The notes below the pieces were generated by a model. The model searched no databases. It was not told the DNA's origin and saw nothing but the letters and a program-made list of their open reading frames with translations. From Amblyornis subalaris (lineage: Eukaryota > Chordata > Aves > Passeriformes > Ptilonorhynchidae): 64,000 nucleotides of DNA. The DNA is taken from the NCBI GenBank assembly GCA_018881555.1, contig JACAXG010000025.1, forward strand, positions 2,321,446 through 2,385,445, read 5' to 3'. The stretch's first letter is position 1. The number at the start of each line of letters is the position of its first letter. Below are positions 56,646 to 64,000 of this stretch, one piece after another. A program made the translations under genes and the position numbers.

Positions 56646-59600
56646 CTAGCAGGCAAAGTCCTCGAAGACACCCTGGTGAGGGTAGTGGTGGCGGTGGTGG
56701 TGGTTGGGCAGGATGCCCGCGTTGTAGGCGCCCTCCACGTGCCGGCCCAGTGTCTCACAGGGGCTCTGTGGGGAGGGCAGTCAGTGGGTTGGGCACAGAT
56801 TCCATGCACACTGCCACCCCCCACCAGCCCTCCCACCCAGCACAGCCTGTCCACAGGAGCTCCCCCAGGAGCACCCAGCTCCCTGCCTCCCTGGGACTGC
56901 CCTGACTCTGCACCAAATGCACAGCCACACAGACCCTTGATCTTGGGACCCTTGATCNTTGCCCCCCTGGACTGGGGGCAGACACATGCCCAGGCCCTGT
57001 CCTCGCAGCCTCCAGGCAGCCCACCCCTGCGAGGGTACCTGGTCCTTCACCTCCTCCAGTCCCAGTGTGGCGATGCTGCCTGAGGGCTTCTTCAGAGGTG
57101 TCTTGGAGCGGCGCAGGACCCGGCTCACCCTGTCTCGGACCACCTGGGTGCAGATGTGGGGGTCAGACCCAGACCTGCACGCAGGCAGCACCCTCTGTGG
57201 GGACACCCTGNTCTACACAGAACTGCTGCCCACTCCCCTGCTCACCCANGGACAGTGGGGACAGTACCTCTGCCCAGCACCCACCCTGTCCTCAGAGCAC
57301 TGCGGAATGCTGGGGGACCTGTTTTCCTCCCACTGCCTTCCTCTGGGTGTTCTCCAACTTGGGGGCTATAATAGCCCTCTGGGGTGGCCATGCACGTTAT
57401 GCCCTCCCCAGGGAGCCTGTCTCTGCTCCCATTGCTGAGACACATCCCTGAAGGTTCAGCACACCTCATAGATGTAGTCCAGGATCTCCAGGATGGTGAG
57501 GATGCTGGCACCGATGAACAGGCCCATCTGCCCCCCGATGTCCCCTGGGGAGGAGGAGGGGGAGATGGTCACTAGGAGACTCTGTGCAGCCCACTGGAAG
57601 CCTGGGGTGNGCCAGCAGGGCTGCAGGCAGTGCCAGGGCTGCCAGATGTTAGGGGACAGAACAGTCATGGGGGCAAGGGAGGCAGGACAGAGGGAGCAGG
57701 GTACATGCGGGATAGGGGGCAGCCAGCAGCATTCCACTGTTCAGCCAGTCTGTGGCTGGCTGCTGCTCGTAGTCCCTCCCCCACCAGACCCACGTCTCCC
57801 CANGGCTGGAACCCAGAGCTCCACGCCTCAGGGCCCCACAGGAAGGCAAGGGGAGTCACCGAGAAGCCCAGCAAGGTCATAGGCTTTCTTCTGCTCAATG
57901 GCTTCGTAGTTGAGTGCCTCAAAGAAGATGTCCAGCACCAGGAAGTTCTCCCTGTGGGGACACCATTGTGCTCGGCAAGGAGGGCTGGTCACCAACCCTC
58001 CCATCCTCACTGCCCACAAACCTCCCCTGCCCCCAGCCCTCCAGCTCCCAGGTGCTCCCAGGTGCTCCCAGGTGCTCCCAGGTGCTCCCAGGGCCCTCGT
58101 GAATTATTCAGGCGGATGCAGTGGGGGCATGGACGGGGCATGTCAAAGGCCAGGAAGGACTGTGGGAGTGGGGAGATGCTGGCAGGAGGGCTGGGAAGAC
58201 ATGGACGAGTTGGGGAGATTCTCTAGTGGCAACACCCCTGGGCGGAGGATGCTGCAGGGACCATGTATGCCAGGACCCACTCTCTGAATGCTGCCAGGAG
58301 TGGGATGGAGGTTCCTCAGGTCCCCAGCCCCCCCCCAGCCCCTGGAACATCGCGGTGCTGGCAGCTCACCGAATGTAGGTCTCATTCTTGTTGTACTTGC
58401 GGGCGAGGTAGCGTGCTGAACCCTTGTTGGGGATGCGGACCATGGAGATTTCCTTGCCATAGCGTGTCAGATTGCACGGCGTGGGGCAGCTGCAGCGCTC
58501 CTGGCTNTCCTCTACTGCCGCGTCTGGGGGCAGACATCCATTGACACGGCCGCAATCCCCACCCCCGCCCTGGGGGTACACGGCCGGTCCCCAGATGCCC
58601 GCCCACTGCCGCACCTACCCAGCGTGTGGTCAGCACACTCGATGTACACATTAGGGGAGCAGATGGACTCGTTGCCTGTGGAGAAGCAGCTGGTTGGGAG
58701 AGTGGNAGTCTGGCCAGATTCTGTCCCCCACCCTTGACTCATTCCCTTAGAGGCAGTGGGGCAGGGTGCAGAGGGAACAGGGATGAGTGACCTTTGGGTG
58801 CAGGCTGGCTGGGGCAGGGGTGGCCCCTAGGTACGAGGCACACAGGGGAGGGGCTGACCTGTGGTGTAAGGAGGGTAGGGCAGGAGCTGATCCAGTGTGT
58901 GGGGAGGATGGGGTGGTCTCTGGGTGGAGAAGGACAGGCCAGGGGGGATCCTTGGGTGCAGTGTTGGGGCAGAGGTGATCTTTGGGTGCAGGCTGCAGAG
59001 AGTTGGGACAACCCCAAGAGGACTGCTGGGGCAGTGGGGTGCCCCCCACACCATCATGCACACCCCTCACCTGGCATGTGGACCATGCGGCAGTGGCAGC
59101 TCTGCACCACGGCCTCCTTCTCACACTGGAGGCGGCAGGCAGCGATGCTGTAGGTGTCGTAGCCGGGCAGCATCTGCTCCCCCTGCATGCTGGCCCGGCA
59201 GTTCCCCCACGGCTGTGGCAGGTAGGTGAGCTGTCGGGTGAGAAGGGCATTGCTGCAGGGCTGTGCTGGGCTGGGTGCCTGCAGGCACCTCCCTGGGGGC
59301 TGTGGAGCATCCTGCCTTACCCGCTGCTCCTGGCAGGACACAAAGGTCTGGAAGCCAGGCGAGACACCAAAGCCCAGCTGATGGATATAGGGTGGCTCAT
59401 CCTGGCTGTGGATCTGGACCCGGATGCCAGCTTCAAATGATGTCTCATCTGTGGGAGAAGGACAGAGGTGCTGCATGCCTGCACTGATCTTGCACCTGCA
59501 CCCCTCTGGTGCCCTGCTTGACCCACAGTCCCCTCACAGGATGCTCTGCTTGCCCAGCAACTCTCCTTCCTAGCACCCCTCACCTGTGCCCTACCTGAGC

Positions 59601-60618
59601 CATTGCCCCACTTACTGGTCTCTCTCCAGATGGGCAGGTACTCCTCCTGCTGGATGTCCAGCATGATCTCCAGCCCATTGCCCATGCCGCCTTGGCGGGT
59701 CACACGTGGATTCCTCCGGTCCCCATTGAAGGTGTAGCACTTACCATAGCGTGTGTAGACCTGGGGATGGAGAAAGCAGGAGTAAGGGAGCGGGCAGGCA
59801 TTCTGGGTATTCTGCAAGCAGGATGAGGTCCAGAAACCTCTTTCCGATTCCATGGAGGTGCTGGAAGGGAGGTACACTCTTGCATGACCCTTGGAAACGC
59901 TCATCTCAGCCTCACTCCCCACACTGCCACCTCTCCACCCTTGCTGGAGCAGGGGTGAAGCATCGCTCCCAGTAGCCATAGGGCAGCCCAGCTGTCCTGC
60001 TCCTGCCAGAAGGGCACTCACGGGGGTGAAGTGCTGGGGGCCACAGCGCTCTCCCTGAAAGCGACACTCCACCAGCATGTCCTCGATCTGGTGGCCCAGG
60101 CGGTGAAAGAAGCTCTGCATGGTGCGCTCGGAGCGGCGGGGCGGCAAGAAGCGCGAGTAGTTGGCCAGACGCGTCAGCCACGCACGCTGGTCCTCCCTCA
60201 GCACGGCCAGCATCTCGGGCACCAGCGAGTGGTTCTCCTGGGCCAGCCCCAGCCACTCTCCTACCGAGTAGAGGTCGGGCTTGGTGAGGTGCAGGAAGCG
60301 TGCCCGGTTGGGGTTGCAGAGGGTGACGGCCGGGAAGCGGAGCTGGGGAGCCCAGGCGAGGCGCGTTCCGGTGTGCACGGGGCGCGAGAGCAGGTGGTGC
60401 AGGCGGTCGGCGGTGCCGGTGGCCAGCAGCCCGGCGGAGGCCAGGAAGGCCAGGCTCCAGAGCAGGCGGCGCAGGCGGGACTGTGGCCGGGTGCACATGT
60501 AGTGCAGCCCGGGGATCCGGGTGGCTCGCAGGATGCCAACGACGAGCTGGGGCGCACTGCTGTCCTGAGGCGGTGTCAGAACTTCCCCGTCCCGGCAGCA
60601 GGCAAGGGGCAGTGGCAT
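56646..60618 (-). CDS. ASIC4: ASIC4, acid-sensing ion channel subunit 4
   Basis: DEG/ENaC channel family member of neurons; mammalian ASIC4 is not proton-gated alone and modulates other ASICs. Ten exons: 60618-60022, 59760-59616, 59448-59321, 59230-59071, 58675-58619, 58523-58370, 57951-57860, 57544-57465, 57143-57039, 56765-56646. They join in frame to 545 residues (human about 539). TM1 is near residues 52-69; FPAVTLCN follows. The ectodomain has [31 protein letters not shown] and the Cys-rich [22 protein letters not shown] and [16 protein letters not shown] segments. TM2 carries GLFIGAS (G456-A-S458, selectivity filter) and [11 protein letters not shown]. The tail ends GVFEDFAC, as in human. 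ATG 60618 is chosen for length; the frame is open 73 codons further upstream. The first 40 residues differ strongly from human, with Pro-Gly (36-37) at the His-Gly motif position. Confidence 0.95.
58041..58092. repeat. 10-bp minisatellite GGTGCTCCCA in ASIC4 intron
   Basis: Four exact tandem copies of GGTGCTCCCA at 58051-58090 with partial copies on both sides. It lies in the intron between ASIC4 exons 6 and 7. Confidence 0.95.
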
Positions 60619-60639
60619 GGTTGCATGCAGGGTGGCTCC

Positions 60640-61870
60640 TCTGGAAAGTGGGCTGCAGGCTGCCCCTGCGGCTGCCCAGGGTCCCTGGTCCCCTCCAGGG
60701 ATCTCTCCTCCTGGGAGCTTTTGCTCTGCACCTTCCTGGAGATGAACGTGGCAGACGCTTTCCTGAGCTGCTCCGGTGANGGGTGAGGGGAGGGAGAGGA
60801 GGGGGCTGCTACAAACACGCCTTCCCCCAACCTCCATTCGGGAATGGAAAATTCCTCCTCGAGCTGGGCTGGGACAGGGGTGTGTGCTGTCTTACCCCAG
60901 GCAGGCTGAACTGGCAGCCCCCAGTGTCCTGGCATGGTGGGCATCTGTGTCTGGATAGTGACGACCTCTGCCAGCCACACTGTGTGAACCCTGTGCNAAG
61001 GAATGTTGTGCCTCAGCTCTTCCTCCTTGTCCTTTGCCATGCATGGCACTGCAGCCCCCATGAAACCCTGCCTGAACCTCCACGGTCCCCAGCTGTGGCT
61101 GCTCTGCAGCTGGGGACCCTGCCCCACAGAGGCAGGGCAGTGCCAGCCCTGGGGGGCCATCACCTACTGTCAGCGCTGCTTGGGGCTGTGTCTACCTTGG
61201 ACCTTGGTATCCCTGGCCTTGGAACTGGGGACCTTAGTGCATCCGGGCCGTGTAGGGTGGGAGAAGCAAGACCGTGGGTCAGGAGGAGCGGAACCATGGG
61301 GTGGGAGGCTGCATGGGAACCGACCTGCGCCTGGCGGGCGCTTTGAAGTGACGGGTGAGGCTGTGATCAGAGCGCGGCAGCGGCGGGGGGGTGTCTGCAC
61401 CGGGCTGTCAGCGTGGCTGGCAGCGCCCCGACAGCTTGTCAGGTGCCTTCAAAGCTCAGCACCACGCTCCCCGCAGCCTCTCATCTCCTGCTGCTGCTGC
61501 TTCCAGGCACCCGCCTTCAGCACCCGCCCAGCGTGGGTTGGCATGGGGAGGGGAGGTGTCCCGCAGCCTCCACAGCCTCGGGACAAGTCAGGGCTGCTGG
61601 GCCCCGTGAAGAGCAGCATCCTTGAGCTCCATCGCATCGGAGCAGAAGGGCGGTGGTGGCAGAGGGAATTGGAGCAAGGGGAGCTGCTGATCACCTCAGC
61701 AGTGAGTCCCAGCACCATCCGTGCTGCCGGCCTTGACGCCTGAGCAACATGTAACTACAGCCGTGACAGCGACACGGCCAGGATCCCATCTGGCAGCTTG
61801 GTTACAGGTACGGGAGGACGCCAGGCAGTTCAGGAGTAGGACAGGCACNGAAGGAGGCGAGCAGGGGCAG
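60640..61870. other. ASIC4 5' flank, no gene recognised
   Basis: GC-moderate non-coding sequence between the ASIC4 start codon and the CpG island at 61.9 kb. It may contain a 5' UTR exon or first intron of ASIC4. No known coding motif is visible on either strand. Confidence 0.4.
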
Positions 61871-61879
61871 CGGGCAGCA

Positions 61880-62260
61880 CCCAGGGATGGCGGGGCAGGG
61901 CAATCCCCTCCATCGCAGGCCCTGCCCGCAGCCGGGCGAATCCCGGCCCCAAAGGCGCGCAGGGTGGCGGCTCCGGCCCTCGCCGGCACGCGGGCACCCC
62001 GCGGCGGCGCGTGCTTGGCGGGCGCTCCCCGGCAGGGGGCAGCAGCGCCCCGCGCTCGCGCCGCACCGCGCCGCGCCGCGCCGCGCGCCCCCCGCGCCCC
62101 GCTCGCCGCCCGCCGGGGCCCGTCCCTAGGGCAGCCCCCGAGCTCTCCGCCGAGGGCCGCCGCCGAGCTCTCCGCCTCCTGCCGTAGCCCCGCCGCCCGG
62201 CACAGCGCTGGCACCGTCCCCGCCGCCGGCTCCCTACTCCCTGCATCCTCGGGACCCCGT
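61880..62260 (-). promoter_or_regulatory. CpG island upstream of ASIC4, possible promoter
   Basis: CpG-dense block with CCGCGCCGCGCCGCGC-type simple sequence near 62060-62090 and many GC boxes, 1.3 kb upstream of the ASIC4 ATG. It is the only CpG island on this side. It could drive a non-coding first exon of ASIC4; no such exon can be proven from sequence. Confidence 0.45.
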
Positions 62261-62269
62261 GGGCCGCCC

Positions 62270-64000
62270 CATCATACCNGCCCTGAGCCGTCCCCTCCAG
62301 CCACTGTGTCCCCGCAGCACCCCCGAGACACGGCTCAGCCCCTCTCCGTGGGGCGGCTGGAGCCGGCTCGGCTNCTTTCCGAGATTTATCGCGGCTGCGA
62401 GCGCCGGCGGCTGCCAGCCTGATACCATCAGCCCCGGCACACCAGGGCAGCTTCTATATTAGTTTTCTTTAAACGGAGGATGAGCTCCCCAGGCTGGAGA
62501 AAATGTCATTTCTCTGAACTCTTCCATCTCGTGTCGGTTCAGATATCTCCGGGCGGCATCGCAATTACCCTGGAGTGGGGTGAGGGATGGGGATGGGATG
62601 CAGAGGCTGGGGCACGTGGGGACAGACAGTTTGGGGACAGGGACCAGTGTTGGGCAGGATTGGAGGAGAACGTCTGGCTGTGGTGGTGGCTGTGTTCCAG
62701 GCAGGTGGACATGGCTGTGGGGGAGCATGGGGAGAGCAGGGGTGCCCATGGCATCCAGCTGAGTTACTCACTTGTCAGCTACTGACTGGGGTGCCGAGGC
62801 CAGCTGTGAAATCACACCGGCGAGAGCACAGCACAGTCCTGAAGGGCTTTGCCTTTCCAGCATGACAAATCCAATTAGATAACAGGGAGTGCACGAGGAG
62901 GAGGAGGAGGAAGAAGGGCAGAGGAGAGCCTGCCTGCACCAGGAACATGATTTTCTCCCTGCAGCTGACCCAGAAAAACACCTTGCAGGGCTGTAGCACA
63001 CATGTCCAGTCAAGGATAGCAACTGGGGCATGGGCCCCTGGGCACTCTGCTCTGCTTGCTGGGCACCCATGAGTGTTGCAGCCTTTGGACCAGGGTGGCA
63101 GCATATTCCCATATCACGTGCCGGTCTCCTTGCTCAGCCACTGCATGCCGGCATCCCCATGCCATGCTCACACGCAGGGTAGACCCCATTAGGGAGGTAA
63201 TTTCTTGACACAATTCCTCATTTTCCTCTCTCTCCCGTGGAGACGCGCTGACCTTGACAGAAATAGCTGCCTGTGCCTCGCCAGGCAGATCCCAGTCAGA
63301 GATTGCTGGNGCTCCTGGCATCTTCTTCCCCACCCCATACAGTTCTGGGGCCCCCAAGTCCCCTCCATGCCCCTGAGACTTGCCTCCNTGCCCCCCTGCT
63401 GTGGGGAGCCCTATGGGAGAAAGGTGCTGACCCTCAGCATCCTCACCCTGGCTGATGCCAGCCCACCCGTGAGCACTAGGGGCATGAGGACCAACCTCAT
63501 GCATTCCCAGCACCCCATCCCCAATGCCGCCAGCCCATTGTGCCAGCCTCAGGCTGATCCCAGCTCATGCAGGTATTTCCGCGGCTTACACGGCTCCCCA
63601 CGGTATTTAGCCTCTGGAAGACGACGTTAAACATTGCAAGCAGTGACAAATCCTGATTGCTCTGAGGAGACAAGAGGCCGCCCTAAGCTTCCAGCCAAAC
63701 GTTTTCATGCGAGGGAAACGAGCAGCGACATGTGCGGTGCCGGCGGGTCCTGCTCCTGCACGCCTGGGGCACCCAGCCCTGCTCCCACATCCCCACTGGG
63801 ACAGCCAGCTCTGCTCCCATGTTCCCATCGGGACATGCAGCTGACGGCCAGGCCCTGGGCATGGGCACACCATGCAGGAGCGATCACCCCAGCATAGAAG
63901 CACCCCTGAGAAGAGTCATCAGCGGGGCATGATGGGGATGGGGACAGGGATGGTAAGACACAGGAGTGCTGCCCACCCTGGACATGGCAGAGATGCCAGC
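62270..64000. other. Distal ASIC4 upstream region
   Basis: No gene recognised. By human synteny GMPPA would be the next gene, but I see none of it here. Patches at about 62440-62570, 63180-63310 and 63570-63720 have lower CpG, mixed composition and AT-rich transcription-factor-like words (CAATTA, TTTAAAC, AAACATTGCAAG) unlike their surroundings. Confidence 0.35.

Noticed and set aside
1..64000. CRISPR arrays, tRNA or rRNA genes, intact transposons or proviruses
   Set aside because: No direct-repeat/spacer pattern, no cloverleaf candidate noticed by eye, and no reverse-transcriptase or transposase motifs; only short CR1 remnants.

Overview
This is a vertebrate nuclear genomic window, most likely from a bird. 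It has spliced genes with GT/AG introns, CpG-island promoters, AATAAA/ATTAAA poly(A) signals and CR1-type LINE remnants. Introns are short, mostly 0.1-1 kb, and the inhibin alpha mature domain is of the avian type (ends in CTCV). No prokaryotic, viral or CRISPR features were found. Isolated single Ns are scattered through the sequence; none changes a reading frame I relied on.

Layout, left to right: (1) the last six exons of STK11IP, + strand (2-3471, poly(A) signal 4154). (2) About 6 kb with no recognisable gene, then a CpG island (10.09-10.8 kb) that probably starts a gamma-subfamily (Cx45-like) connexin gene on + (coding 13028-14334). (3) INHA, inhibin alpha, on - (18265-16459), tail-to-tail with the connexin. 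(4) OBSL1, obscurin-like 1, on + (21053-36131), head-to-head with INHA: 26 coding exons, about 2353 aa, about 24 Ig domains and one FN3. (5) TMEM198 on - (39525-37665), tail-to-tail with OBSL1. (6) CHPF on + (44412-48562), head-to-head with TMEM198. (7) ASIC4 on - (60618-56646), tail-to-tail with CHPF, followed by about 3.4 kb of upstream flank.

The series OBSL1-TMEM198-CHPF-ASIC4 plus INHA is the human 2q35 neighbourhood in reverse order, with relative orientations kept. The genes are not one pathway: muscle cytoskeleton (OBSL1), gonadal hormone (INHA), Wnt/LRP6 scaffold (TMEM198), chondroitin synthesis (CHPF), neuronal DEG/ENaC channel (ASIC4), LKB1-binding/lysosomal protein (STK11IP) and gap junctions (connexin). 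What they share is conserved synteny.

Departures from the mammalian picture that are worth following up: a gamma connexin gene between STK11IP and INHA, whose last intron gives a tail lacking the family's VWI end; STK11IP on the opposite strand to that expected from human; an OBSL1 with about five more Ig exons than human, some nearly identical; and an ASIC4 in which the His of the conserved His-Gly motif is Pro. I did not find a wholly new type of system. Comparisons with human proteins are from memory, not from a search.
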